From: Acinetobacter qingfengensis
GTDB taxonomy: Bacteria; Pseudomonadota; Gammaproteobacteria; Pseudomonadales; Moraxellaceae
Assembly: GCF_008693185.1 (NCBI RefSeq)
Contig: NZ_VXKN01000007.1
Span: 90,492-154,491 of the forward strand
DNA: 64,000 bases
Direction of reading: 5' to 3'
The position numbers and the translations under genes are program-made. The notes under the pieces are model-generated. The model saw only the letters and a list, made by a program, of their open reading frames with translations. It ran no database searches and was not told where the DNA came from. Positions 1-8,126 of the stretch are shown piece after piece. Positions within the stretch are counted from its first letter, which is position 1; every line of letters begins with the position of its first letter.

Positions 1-65
1 TCAGTTGGTAGAGCGCTACAATGGCATTGTAGAGGTCAGCGGTTCGATCCCGCTTGACTCCACCA
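1..65 (+). tRNA. tRNA-Ala (anticodon GGC), 5' end outside window
   Basis: The sequence starts in the D-arm. An anticodon stem CTACA/TGTAG encloses the seven-base loop ATGGCAT, giving anticodon GGC (alanine). A T-arm AGCGG-TTCGATC-CCGCT follows, then the 3' acceptor strand and an encoded CCA ending at 65. The 5' acceptor strand is not in the window. Confidence 0.93.
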
Positions 66-71
66 GATTTG

Positions 72-110
72 AAAAGGCTTAAATTTTTTTGTTTAAGCCT
101 TTTTTATTTT
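72..110 (+). terminator. Rho-independent terminator after tRNA-Ala
   Basis: An AAAGGCTTAAA / TTTAAGCCTTT stem is followed by a T-rich tail directly downstream of the tRNA. Confidence 0.85.
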
Positions 111-428
111 TCAGTAATTTATCTTCAATACATTATAAATACCAATACTTATATCCACATCTATTGTTTTAAAACAAATTAAGCAATTAGTCCTTAAGTC
201 ATATTAATGGCTCTAAGCCTATCCAATATACTGCGTTTAATATCAAAACACCTTAATTTACTGAAATAGAAAGTTTAGAAAACTCTAAACTAATTTTTTT
301 ATTTTTATGATTTTTATTTGAATAAAGTCTTGGCATTCTGAATTTAGCCTATTTTTATCATTGATGTAGGCATCATGCATGGAAGCATGCTGCATCAGAT
401 GTTTTAAGCCAAAACAAGGATTGAACCT
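111..428. other. Intergenic region, AT-rich, upstream of the NCS1 permease
   Basis: I see no gene here. A small dyad GCATG-GAAG-CATGC lies near 377-391, and a ribosome binding site (AAGGA) lies just before the ATG at 429. I did not recognise a riboswitch or a known operator. Confidence 0.5.
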
Positions 429-1940
429 ATGAAAATTTCTGAAATATCCAGTATAGAACGTAATGGAATTGATATTATTCCAGAACAGGATCGTACATCT
501 TCTCCTAAAGATTTATTTCGCTTAATTTTTGGCGGTGCCAATACTTTTGCAACAGTGGTTTTAGGAAGTTTTCCGATTTTATTTGGCTTATCGTTATCAG
601 CAGGAATGTGTGCCATTCTTTTAGGTGTGTTTATTGGCTCAATAATTCTGGCACCTATGGGATTATTTGGGCCCATTAATGGCACCAATAATGCTGTATC
701 TTCTGGTGCACATTTTGGCATTCATGGTCGTATTGTTGGTTCATTTTTATCCTTACTGACTGCGATTACTTTTTTTGCACTTTCTGTATGGAGTTCAGGA
801 GATGCTTTAATCGGTGGATTACGCCGTACTATTGGTTTAGAAAATAGTCATGTTAATTTAAGTATTGCGTATGCATGTTTTGCTTTTGTGGTTTTATTAA
901 TTTCTATTTATGGCTATAAATGGTTACTACTGGTTAGTAAATTTGCAGTATTTACTGCAACTGCCATGTTTGTTTTAGGTTTTTTCGCATTTTTTCCTGA
1001 AATTGATTTTGCTTATCAAGGTCATACCACCTTAGGGCAACCGGGATTCTGGGCAGTATTTATTGGTGCCACACTTATTGCCATGAGTAATCCAATTTCT
1101 TTTGGAGCTTTTTTAGGAGATTGGGCACGTTATATTCCAACAAAAACGTCAAAAATCAGCATTATGATGGCAGTTATTTTTGCTCAAATGGCAACATTAC
1201 TACCTTTCTTTTTTGGTTTATTTACCGCAGCAATTATTGCAATTAAAGCGCCTTTTTATCTGGAGGAAAATAATTACATTGGTGGATTACTGGCGTTGGC
1301 ACCTGACTGGTATTATATACCATTATGTATTATCGCTATTATTGGTGGTTTATCTACAGGAACCACTGCACTATATGGCACTGGGTTAGATATCTCTAGT
1401 ATTTTTCCAAAACTTTTAAATCGTATTCAAGCAACAATATTGACTGGAATTTTGTCTGTACTCCTGATTTTTATTGGCCGTTTTGTTTTTAATCTCACAT
1501 TGGCTGTTTCAACGTTTGCCTGCCTGATTATTGTTTGTACAACACCGTGGATCATGATTATGGTGATCGGCTTTATTCAGCGTAAAGGTTATTACAACGC
1601 ACAAGATTTACAGGTATTTAATCGCGGAGAACACGGTGGTGTGTATTGGTTTCATCATGGTTGGAACTGGCGTGGCATGATCGCATGGATTCCAAGTGCC
1701 ATAATTGGTGTCATGTTTGTGAATATCCCCGGACAATTTGTCGGTGTACTTGGCAATATTTTTAGCGGTATTGATATGAGTCTTATCATCACAATTGCCC
1801 TATCTACTGCAATTTATCTATTTTTATTGAAATTATTTCCTGAGCCAGCAGAAGTCTATGCTCCAGCTTTCCCTACAATAATGACGGAGAATAACCCAGA
1901 TGACACATGGACAACATCCAGCCTTGATGGTCGCAAATGA
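429..1940 (+). CDS. NCS1-family nucleobase/cation symporter (cytosine/allantoin permease type)
   Basis: A 503-residue integral membrane protein with about twelve hydrophobic segments. The N-terminal region (residues 30-110: FGGANTFATVVLGSFP, then GPINGTNN) resembles the purine/cytosine permease family, which imports nucleobases, allantoin, hydantoins or thiamine precursors with H+ or Na+. An AAGGA ribosome binding site precedes the ATG. The 3' end overlaps the next gene by 41 bases, which implies translational coupling with the NTF2-like and aldehyde dehydrogenase genes. The substrate cannot be read from sequence; the family is secure, the cargo is not. Confidence 0.85.
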   Translation: MKISEISSIERNGIDIIPEQDRTSSPKDLFRLIFGGANTFATVVLGSFPILFGLSLSAGMCAILLGVFIGSIILAPMGLFGPINGTNNAVSSGAHFGIHGRIVGSFLSLLTAITFFALSVWSSGDALIGGLRRTIGLENSHVNLSIAYACFAFVVLLISIYGYKWLLLVSKFAVFTATAMFVLGFFAFFPEIDFAYQGHTTLGQPGFWAVFIGATLIAMSNPISFGAFLGDWARYIPTKTSKISIMMAVIFAQMATLLPFFFGLFTAAIIAIKAPFYLEENNYIGGLLALAPDWYYIPLCIIAIIGGLSTGTTALYGTGLDISSIFPKLLNRIQATILTGILSVLLIFIGRFVFNLTLAVSTFACLIIVCTTPWIMIMVIGFIQRKGYYNAQDLQVFNRGEHGGVYWFHHGWNWRGMIAWIPSAIIGVMFVNIPGQFVGVLGNIFSGIDMSLIITIALSTAIYLFLLKLFPEPAEVYAPAFPTIMTENNPDDTWTTSSLDGRK

Positions 1941-2304
1941 GATTATTACAGCTTTTGGTCAACATCAAACTGCTCAATATTTTGCTCTGTTTGAGCCAGA
2001 AGCCCAGTTTATATTTTATACCCATCACGAGAAATTAAACTCACGTATGGCGTATGAAATGCTTTGGACACAATGGGAAGAGCAACATCGTTTTAAAATC
2101 TTAAATTGTGAAAGTTTACATCAAGCGATTACTTTACATGAAAATATTGCTGTATTTACACATGAAGTACGTACAACTGTTCAATGGGAAAATGCCATTA
2201 ACAGCATAAATGAAGCCGAAACTATTATCTTAAAACGTAATGCACAAGGTTTATGGCGAGCTATACACGAGCATCTATCTCCCAAAGCAACATCAGGTCT
2301 ATAA
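1900..2304 (+). CDS. SnoaL/NTF2-like small protein (DUF4440 type)
   Basis: A 134-residue soluble protein with the pattern of an NTF2-like cone fold: an N-terminal helix (ANEIITAFGQHQTAQYFALFEP), a phenylalanine-rich strand, and C-terminal strands ending in LKRNAQGLWRAIHEHLSP, typical of SnoaL/DUF4440 proteins. These bind small ligands or act as small isomerases or hydrolases, so function cannot be assigned. It overlaps the permease by 41 bases and lies 2 bases before the aldehyde dehydrogenase start, so the three genes are almost certainly co-transcribed. Confidence 0.75.
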   Translation: MTHGQHPALMVANEIITAFGQHQTAQYFALFEPEAQFIFYTHHEKLNSRMAYEMLWTQWEEQHRFKILNCESLHQAITLHENIAVFTHEVRTTVQWENAINSINEAETIILKRNAQGLWRAIHEHLSPKATSGL

Positions 2305-2306
2305 AA

Positions 2307-3734
2307 ATGAGTCATAATTATATTAATGGCCACTGGCAACCAGTAACAGGTCAACAAACTATTGATATTCATAATCCGGCAACCACACATCTTCTCGCAA
2401 AATTTACCTTGGCATCCACTGATGATGTGGATCAAGCTGTACATGCTGCGAAATTTGCTTTAAACAACTGGAAAGATACAGCAATACAACAACGTGCTGA
2501 TTATCTGAATAAAATTGCTGAACTAATTACGGCAAAACAACAGCAGCTCATTGAACTTTCACACCAGAATAATGGCAAACCTTATTATGAAGCAGAAATA
2601 GATGTTGTGGACTGTATCGCATGTTTTCGATACTACGCCAAACTGATTCAGGACTATTCTTTTTCCGAATTAAAACAACATGATGACAATATCAATACCT
2701 ATCTGGAAAAACGCCCGATTGGTGTAGTCGCTTTAATCACGCCATGGAATTTTCCCTTGGTCACCAGTGCATGGAAAATTGCACCCGCTTTGGCAGCAGG
2801 CTGCACCATTGTCTTTAAGCCTTCTGAAATTGTGCCTTTACCTGAACTTGAACTGGCTAAAATTATTGATGAAGCACAACTCCCCAATGGTGTATTTAAC
2901 CTGATTTTGGGCCAGGCTGATACTGCACAATATCTGGTAAAACATCCCGACGTACAAAAAATTTCTTTTACAGGAAGTACACAAGTAGGAATTCAGGTAA
3001 TGCAACAAGCTGCCATCACAATGAAAAGAACCACATTGGAACTGGGCGGAAAATCTCCTATTTTGATTTTTGCAGATGCCAATATTGATGATGCCGTAGA
3101 TAAAATTATTGGTGGTGTATTTTTTAATGCTGGGCAAATGTGTTCTGCAACAACACGACTTCTAGTGGATAAAAGTATTGCTGATCAATTATTTAATAAA
3201 TTAAAAACGGCGGCCGAAACCTTACAATTAGGTGAGTCTCCAGATCACACCTACCCAATGGGACCAATTACGACGCAAAAACAATATCAAAAAATTCACG
3301 ACTATCTTACGATTGCAAAGCAAGAAGGTTTACAAGCACTACTTGATCAATCTGTGTTCCAAAAACCAGCTCAAGGCTATTTCATCACACCACATATTTT
3401 TATTAATGTTCCATCCACCAGTCGATTATGGAACGAGGAGATTTTTGGTCCGGTATTATGCTGTCAAACATTTGAAGATGAAGCACATGCCATTCAAATT
3501 GCCAATGATAATGCCTATGGTTTAGCTGCAACAATTATGATTGGTGACATTGAACATGGACATCAGATTGCAAAATATTTAAATGCAGGTCATATCTGGA
3601 TCAATTCCATGCAAATTATTTTGCCTGCGTCATCATGGGGTGGTTTTAAAATGAGTGGTATTGGACGTGAACTGGGTGAATCAGGTTTAGAAAATTATCT
3701 GGAAAATACCATAACCAGCTATCTGCGTAATTAG
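2307..3734 (+). CDS. NAD(P)-dependent aldehyde dehydrogenase (betaine/aminoaldehyde dehydrogenase-like)
   Basis: A 475-residue ALDH superfamily enzyme that oxidises an aldehyde to the acid. Visible landmarks are the Rossmann motif FTGSTQVG, the catalytic glutamate in LELGGKSP, the catalytic cysteine in NAGQMCSATTRL and the motif EEIFGPVL. I place the start at the ATG at 2307 (MSHNYINGHW), where the family alignment begins, rather than at an in-frame ATG 54 bases upstream inside the preceding gene. Closest in style to betaine- or aminobutyraldehyde dehydrogenases. With the permease and NTF2-like protein it may form a small catabolic unit of unknown substrate. Confidence 0.88.
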   Translation: MSHNYINGHWQPVTGQQTIDIHNPATTHLLAKFTLASTDDVDQAVHAAKFALNNWKDTAIQQRADYLNKIAELITAKQQQLIELSHQNNGKPYYEAEIDVVDCIACFRYYAKLIQDYSFSELKQHDDNINTYLEKRPIGVVALITPWNFPLVTSAWKIAPALAAGCTIVFKPSEIVPLPELELAKIIDEAQLPNGVFNLILGQADTAQYLVKHPDVQKISFTGSTQVGIQVMQQAAITMKRTTLELGGKSPILIFADANIDDAVDKIIGGVFFNAGQMCSATTRLLVDKSIADQLFNKLKTAAETLQLGESPDHTYPMGPITTQKQYQKIHDYLTIAKQEGLQALLDQSVFQKPAQGYFITPHIFINVPSTSRLWNEEIFGPVLCCQTFEDEAHAIQIANDNAYGLAATIMIGDIEHGHQIAKYLNAGHIWINSMQIILPASSWGGFKMSGIGRELGESGLENYLENTITSYLRN

Positions 3735-3764
3735 TTTATGATGTGTTGCAGAAATCATGAAAAT

Positions 3765-3802
3765 AAAAAAAGAAGGTAAAACTACCCTGTTTACCTTCTT
3801 TT
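3765..3802 (+). terminator. Bidirectional rho-independent terminator
   Basis: An AGAAGGTAAA / TTTACCTTCT stem is flanked by an A-run on the left and TTTT on the right. It separates the convergent aldehyde dehydrogenase and small membrane protein genes. Confidence 0.85.
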
Positions 3803-3811
3803 ATTGAAGTT

Positions 3812-4018
3812 TTACTTATTATGATCATCAAAAAAAGTAATCTTAAATTGATATTTAAATAGCACAGCACATCCTAAAAAGCATAATCCAATCACAATAA
3901 AAATCACTGAAAATGTAAAGAAATAACACACCATACTTGCAACCGCAAATAGAATAAACAGAATAAATATTAACTTTAAACCCCAGTCTATCCATGGGTC
4001 GTCATGATCTCTGTACAT
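3812..4018 (-). CDS. Small two-helix membrane protein, unknown function
   Basis: A 68-residue protein with a charged N-terminus (YRDHDDPWIDW) and two long hydrophobic helices (about residues 14-36 and 38-58), probably an inner-membrane hairpin. I start it at the ATG at 4018 because an AGGA site sits six bases upstream; an ATG at 4024 has no proper spacing. I do not recognise the family. A Fur-box-like sequence about 95 bases upstream suggests iron-responsive expression. It stands alone between two convergent terminator or transporter contexts. Confidence 0.6.
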   Translation of the reverse strand: MYRDHDDPWIDWGLKLIFILFILFAVASMVCYFFTFSVIFIVIGLCFLGCAVLFKYQFKITFFDDHNK

Positions 4019-4111
4019 TGTCATCCTGCATATTGTGAAAAATACGTTCGTGTACTATAACGACATCACTTATACACAAAATACCTACAGAAAAGCAATG
4101 ATATTCATCTA

Positions 4112-4130
4112 ATTAATGATAATTATTTTC
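4112..4130 (-). promoter_or_regulatory. Candidate Fur box
   Basis: ATTAATGATAATTATTTTC matches the classical 19-base Fur consensus (GATAATGATAATCATTATC) at 15 of 19 positions by eye. It lies upstream of the minus-strand small membrane protein gene at 4018. Confidence 0.55.
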
Positions 4131-4182
4131 AATATAAGTGATGAATTTGGCTTTTTTAATCGTATTGTGTAATTACAACAAA

Positions 4183-4881
4183 TTAAATATTTAAATCAAA
4201 AAACGTACCAATCCAACTGGTAAATAGCATTGCTGCAGCACCCCATAAACTAATGCGTAATGCTCCTTTTAGTATTGATGTTCCTGCCAGATAACTAGAA
4301 ATGATACCAAGTATTGCCAAAGCAATAATTCCAACCACAATCATTGCCTGATGCAGAATATGTTCTGGCAATAATAAAATTGAAAGCACAGGTAAAATTG
4401 CACCTAATGAAAATGCCGTCGCAGAAGATAAAGCTGCCTGTACCGGTTTAGCCAGAGTATGTTCATTAATACCAATTTCATCGCGGGCATGTGCAGCCAG
4501 AGCATTATGTTCTGTCAACTGTACAGCAACTTGATGTGCTAATTCAGCATCCAATCCTCTGTGAATATAAATCTGGGTTAACTCTTTTAATTCTGCTTCT
4601 GGATTATGGTGTAACTCTCTTTGTTCAAGTGCCAGATCTGTTTTTTCAATATCTTCTTGAGATTTAACTGACACGTACTCCCCTGCTGCCATGGATACTG
4701 CTCCAGAAATCCAGCCGGCCAGACAGGCAACCAGTAAAACTTCTTGATCAGCCCCACTTGCAGCAATTCCAGCAACAAGACTAGTCACCGAAATGATGCC
4801 ATCATTTGCACCCAATACAGCAGCTCTGAGCCATCCTAGTCTTTCAATGTAATGTTTTTCGTGGTGATGTGAAATTGTCAT
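4183..4881 (-). CDS. VIT/CCC1-family metal (Fe/Mn) transporter
   Basis: A 232-residue inner-membrane protein of the VIT family, which moves iron or manganese. The first helix carries the typical motif ERLGWLRAAVLGANDGIISVTSLV. It is followed by MAAGEYVSVKSQEDIEKTDL, the cytosolic metal-binding stretch rich in Glu (EQRELHHNPEAELKELTQIY), then three further hydrophobic helices. Length is usual for bacterial VIT proteins. The 277-base gap to the divergent guanidine transporter operon holds a promoter-like AT-rich region. Metal specificity is unknown. Family assignment is firm. Confidence 0.88.
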   Translation of the reverse strand: MTISHHHEKHYIERLGWLRAAVLGANDGIISVTSLVAGIAASGADQEVLLVACLAGWISGAVSMAAGEYVSVKSQEDIEKTDLALEQRELHHNPEAELKELTQIYIHRGLDAELAHQVAVQLTEHNALAAHARDEIGINEHTLAKPVQAALSSATAFSLGAILPVLSILLLPEHILHQAMIVVGIIALAILGIISSYLAGTSILKGALRISLWGAAAMLFTSWIGTFFDLNI

Positions 4882-5111
4882 GTGATGCTGTACCTATTCT
4901 CATTTATCTAAAAATGCAAAATAACGATCTAATATTTATTCTGTATTATGATCAATTACTCATAGAAATCTAAGCGATTATCTGATTTTTAGCTGATTAG
5001 CAGTACTCAAATTACCAGTACTTTGCATTTACGTCTATAACATTGATGTTTCAACATGATTTCATAAGATTAAGATATTTTTTGAGCAAAATGGCATTAA
5101 TATTGCTTTAA

Positions 5112-5145
5112 TTAGTAATACTATTTTTTAAAAAAGTAATACTAA
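5112..5145. promoter_or_regulatory. Operator dyad 1 of the guanidine locus (GTAATA-N16-TAATAC)
   Basis: TTAGTAATACT (5112-5122) and AGTAATACTAA (5135-5145) form an inverted repeat with one mismatch per arm. The core half-sites GTAATA and TAATAC are exactly 16 bases apart, the spacing of E. coli NikR operators (GTATGA-N16-TCATAC). It lies 13 bases before the permease ATG. Matching copies occur at 13691 and 19814. Binding by the NikR-like protein at 13113 is inference. Confidence 0.75.
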
Positions 5146-5158
5146 AGCGGTAGTGCCT

Positions 5159-6094
5159 ATGTCAAATACTCACCTATCCAAAAATTGTACGCTGCTCCTC
5201 AGTATGGCATCTTTTTTGATTCCTCTTTTGATCTGGTGTGCAGTTAGCTATTTACCTTTTATCTGGCATCCACAGGTGCAAATCACCAACTCAGGCAGTG
5301 TCACATATTTTCAGGTCAATAGTCGTGTAGAAAAAACTATGTTCTATCAGGAAGCTCAAAATGCTATTAATCATCATCAAACCCTACCTGAAGGTAAATT
5401 GGTCAATCCGATTTATCTTCCCGCTCCGCATGAAGTTGCCAAAGCACTGGTAACAGCATTTACCACACCACCTGCTCAGGCTGATGCACCGTGGTTACAT
5501 CAAAGTTTATGGCATAGTATCAAAATCGTATTTACTGCATTTTTGTTTTCTACGCTGATTGGTGTGCCACTTGGCATTTTATGTGGATTTTCCAGCATTA
5601 TTTCCCATTTAACCGAACCCTTTGTTGAGTTTTTCCGATATCTACCAGCTCCTGCATTTGGCGCACTAGCTGTTGCCATATTGGGAATTAATGATGCACC
5701 GAAAATTGCCATTATTGTTATTGGTGCCTTATTTCAGCAAATTTTGATTATTGCCAATACTACCCGCATGGTGGATCGTGGTCTGATTGAAGCCGGCTAC
5801 ACACTTGGTACAAATCGTTTAAAAAGTCTATTTCATGTTGTCATTCCGGCAGCATTACCGGATATTTACCGTGATCAACGAGTATTGTTAGGCTGGGCAT
5901 GGACTTATTTGATTGTTTCCGAGTTGATCGGTGCGACTTCTGGTATTACCTGGTTCATTACGCAACAAGCACGCTATCAACATTTTGACAATGTTTATGC
6001 CGCTATTTTGATTATTGGCATGATTGGTCTGGTTTGCGATTTTCTTCTCATGAAATTAGGTGAGCATTTATTTAAATGGAAAAAAGGAGCATAA
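5159..6094 (+). CDS. ABC transporter permease, SsuC/TauC type, guanidine locus
   Basis: A 311-residue BPD_transp_1 permease. It has one N-terminal helix (about 15-35), a periplasmic loop of about 90 residues, then five or six helices. The EAA loop reads EAGYTLGTNRLKSLFHVVIPAALPDI and would dock on the ATPase encoded 2 bases downstream. The family imports nitrate, taurine, sulfonates or other small solutes. I prefer ATG 5159 to GTG 5153. Operator 1 lies just upstream, and two binding-protein genes of the same transporter class are in the opposite-strand unit at 9167-11285. The cargo is probably guanidine or a guanidino compound (inference from riboswitches). Confidence 0.88.
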   Translation: MSNTHLSKNCTLLLSMASFLIPLLIWCAVSYLPFIWHPQVQITNSGSVTYFQVNSRVEKTMFYQEAQNAINHHQTLPEGKLVNPIYLPAPHEVAKALVTAFTTPPAQADAPWLHQSLWHSIKIVFTAFLFSTLIGVPLGILCGFSSIISHLTEPFVEFFRYLPAPAFGALAVAILGINDAPKIAIIVIGALFQQILIIANTTRMVDRGLIEAGYTLGTNRLKSLFHVVIPAALPDIYRDQRVLLGWAWTYLIVSELIGATSGITWFITQQARYQHFDNVYAAILIIGMIGLVCDFLLMKLGEHLFKWKKGA

Positions 6095-6096
6095 AC

Positions 6097-6975
6097 ATGA
6101 ATGAAATTTTTGATGCAACCGCATATTTCGATAATATTTATGCTCGCCCTGTGATGCTGGAAACCAGATCACTTACTCAGATTTTTCGGCATGGTAAATT
6201 ACAACGCACAGTTTTGAATCAAATTGATTTACAAGTACACAAACGCGAATTTATTTGTGTCATTGGACCATCAGGTTGTGGTAAATCAACACTAAGTCGT
6301 ATTGTAGCCGGATTGGATAGTTTTCATAGTGGTGAAGTTCTGGTTGATGGACAGCCTATTCAAGGTACCAGTGCCGAACGGGGCATGGTATTTCAAGGTT
6401 ATACATTATTTCCATGGAAAACCGTCAAGCAAAATGTCATGTTCGGTCCATTGATGAAAGGTTTGAGTCAGACCCGTGCCGAAGAAATGGCGAGGGAGTG
6501 GATCAATATTATTGGTTTGGAAAAATATGAAAATCAATATCCACATGAGCTTTCGGGTGGAATGAAACAACGGGTTGCTATTGCTCGAGCATTGGTCAAC
6601 GAACCTAAATTATTACTCATGGATGAACCTTTTGGTGCGCTTGATCCACACACCCGTCAAAAAATGCAAAAGCATTTGATGGATTTATGGCAAAACATTG
6701 ACCTGACCATTTTATTTGTCACACATGACATGGATGAAGCAATTCTATTGGCAGACCGAATAGTTGTTTTAAAAAGTAATCCTGGGGAAATTAAAGAAAT
6801 TATTGAAGTTAATTTACCTCGTCCCCGTTACAGCGATTTAATCCATAGTACCGAGTTCAAACAACTCCGGGCACATATCGATGTATTGGTACATGCACAA
6901 GAAGATTCTCTTGATCCTGCTTTACAGAATTTACCTAAAATCCCCCGTATGCGTCATATAGACACATCTGAATAA
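6097..6975 (+). CDS. ABC transporter ATP-binding protein, SsuB/TauB type
   Basis: A 292-residue ATPase powering the permease just upstream. Visible motifs are Walker [11 protein letters not shown]-loop [10 protein letters not shown], signature LSGGMKQR, Walker [13 protein letters not shown] and the switch histidine in FVTHDMDEA. The start is ATG 6097, preceded by AAAAGGAGC; an in-frame ATG at 6076 lies inside the permease gene and has no ribosome binding site. The gene ends just before a guanidine-II riboswitch, so the downstream genes may be tuned separately at the translational level within one transcript. Confidence 0.93.
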   Translation: MNEIFDATAYFDNIYARPVMLETRSLTQIFRHGKLQRTVLNQIDLQVHKREFICVIGPSGCGKSTLSRIVAGLDSFHSGEVLVDGQPIQGTSAERGMVFQGYTLFPWKTVKQNVMFGPLMKGLSQTRAEEMAREWINIIGLEKYENQYPHELSGGMKQRVAIARALVNEPKLLLMDEPFGALDPHTRQKMQKHLMDLWQNIDLTILFVTHDMDEAILLADRIVVLKSNPGEIKEIIEVNLPRPRYSDLIHSTEFKQLRAHIDVLVHAQEDSLDPALQNLPKIPRMRHIDTSE

Positions 6976-6986
6976 GATTTAAATAT

Positions 6987-7037
6987 CACCTTTGGGACGA
7001 CCTAAAGTGTGTCTTTATCATGCTGGACGACCAGCAT
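6987..7037 (+). promoter_or_regulatory. Guanidine-II (mini-ykkC) riboswitch
   Basis: There are two consecutive hairpins with identical GG-ACGA-CC tips. Hairpin 1 is at 6987-7009 (loop 6997-7000), nine pairs with one bulged C. Hairpin 2 is at 7020-7037 (loop 7027-7030), a perfect seven-pair stem. Paired hairpins with ACGR tetraloops closed by GG/CC, close to a start codon, are the defining architecture of the guanidine-II class. The ribosome binding site GGAG (7041-7044) follows by three bases and the ATG is at 7053, which fits translational control. It lies inside the operon, not at its 5' end. Confidence 0.88.
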
Positions 7038-7052
7038 TCTGGAGTGAAATTC

Positions 7053-8114
7053 ATGACTTCAAAAAACCCTAAAGCGTTTGATCATATTCCTGTCATTGAT
7101 ATTTGTGGACTTTACAGCAATGATCTGGAACAACAAAAACTTGTTGCAACACAACTCGGCCATGCAGCAGAAAATGTGGGATTTTTTTATATTACTGGGC
7201 ACAAAATACCCCCTCAAATTTTTGAAAAACTACTTAATCAGGCGAAAGCTTTTTTTGCCTTACCACTTGATGAAAAAATGAAATATTATGCCGAGCTGCA
7301 CGGCATTAAACATCGTGGTTATGTTCCTGTTGGTGAAGAAGGTTATGGAAGTGCTGACGAAGACAGTCCAGATGATAACAAAGAGGCTTTCGATTTAAGT
7401 TGGGATTTACCAGAAAATGATCCTGATGTCCTTGCAAACAAACCAATGCATGGTTCAAATGTCTGGGCAGATCTACCCGAATTTCAGCAAGATGTCAGTG
7501 ATTATTATCAGGAAGTAATTGCATTAGGTCGGGTATTATTACGTGGTTTTGAACTAGCATTAGGTTTAAAATTAAATGATTTAAATCAATTGGTGAATAA
7601 GCCAACCTCTCAACTGCGATTGTTACATTATGCTTATAACCCAAATATAGAAGACAAACTCGGTTTTGGTGCGCACACGGATATGGAATTATTTACCATA
7701 TTAAAACCAACAACTTCGGGTCTGGAGGTGATGAATTCTGAAGGTGTTTGGATTGATGCACCACCCATTGAAAATGCTTATGTGATCAATATCGGTGATA
7801 TGACAGAGGCATTAAGTGGCGGACGTTTTATCGCAACTTCTCATCGTGTACGGAAAGTCAAAGAAGAACGTTACTCGTTTCCACTTTTCTTTGCGTGTGA
7901 CTATGACGTTATTATTGAGCCTTTACCCCAGTTTTCCACAATCGAAAGTCGCCAAAAATATCCGCCATTAAAAGCAGGCCAACATCTTTTTGAGGTTAGT
8001 GCAAAAGGATTTCGTTATATGAAACGCATGGTCAGAAATGGAGAAATTATATTGAGTGGCAATGATGTAACCTTTGGAAAACATCGTACCGACATATCAT
8101 CAGAAACAGAATAA
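7053..8114 (+). CDS. 2-oxoglutarate/Fe(II)-dependent oxygenase (isopenicillin N synthase-like) under guanidine-II control
   Basis: A 353-residue enzyme of the IPNS/2OG-Fe(II) oxygenase family. It has the N-terminal DIOX_N segment (HIPVIDICGL... NVGFFYITGH), iron ligands His208-x-Asp210 (GAHTDMELF) and His264 (ATSHRVRK), and the 2-oxoglutarate-binding Arg273-x-Ser275 (ERYSF). All catalytic residues are present. ATG 7053 follows GGAG; the longer reading from 7020 would start inside a riboswitch hairpin. The substrate is unknown. Related enzymes (homoarginine 6-hydroxylase in plants, ethylene-forming enzyme) release guanidine by hydroxylating alkylguanidines, so this one may supply guanidine to the carboxylase pathway. 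That role is inference. Confidence 0.9.
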   Translation: MTSKNPKAFDHIPVIDICGLYSNDLEQQKLVATQLGHAAENVGFFYITGHKIPPQIFEKLLNQAKAFFALPLDEKMKYYAELHGIKHRGYVPVGEEGYGSADEDSPDDNKEAFDLSWDLPENDPDVLANKPMHGSNVWADLPEFQQDVSDYYQEVIALGRVLLRGFELALGLKLNDLNQLVNKPTSQLRLLHYAYNPNIEDKLGFGAHTDMELFTILKPTTSGLEVMNSEGVWIDAPPIENAYVINIGDMTEALSGGRFIATSHRVRKVKEERYSFPLFFACDYDVIIEPLPQFSTIESRQKYPPLKAGQHLFEVSAKGFRYMKRMVRNGEIILSGNDVTFGKHRTDISSETE

Positions 8115-8126
8115 TTCAGGCATACT

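Noticed and set aside
7020..7052. Longer N-terminus of the oxygenase from ATG 7020
   Set aside because: This ATG lies in the second hairpin of the guanidine-II riboswitch. ATG 7053 has a proper GGAG and begins the family sequence.
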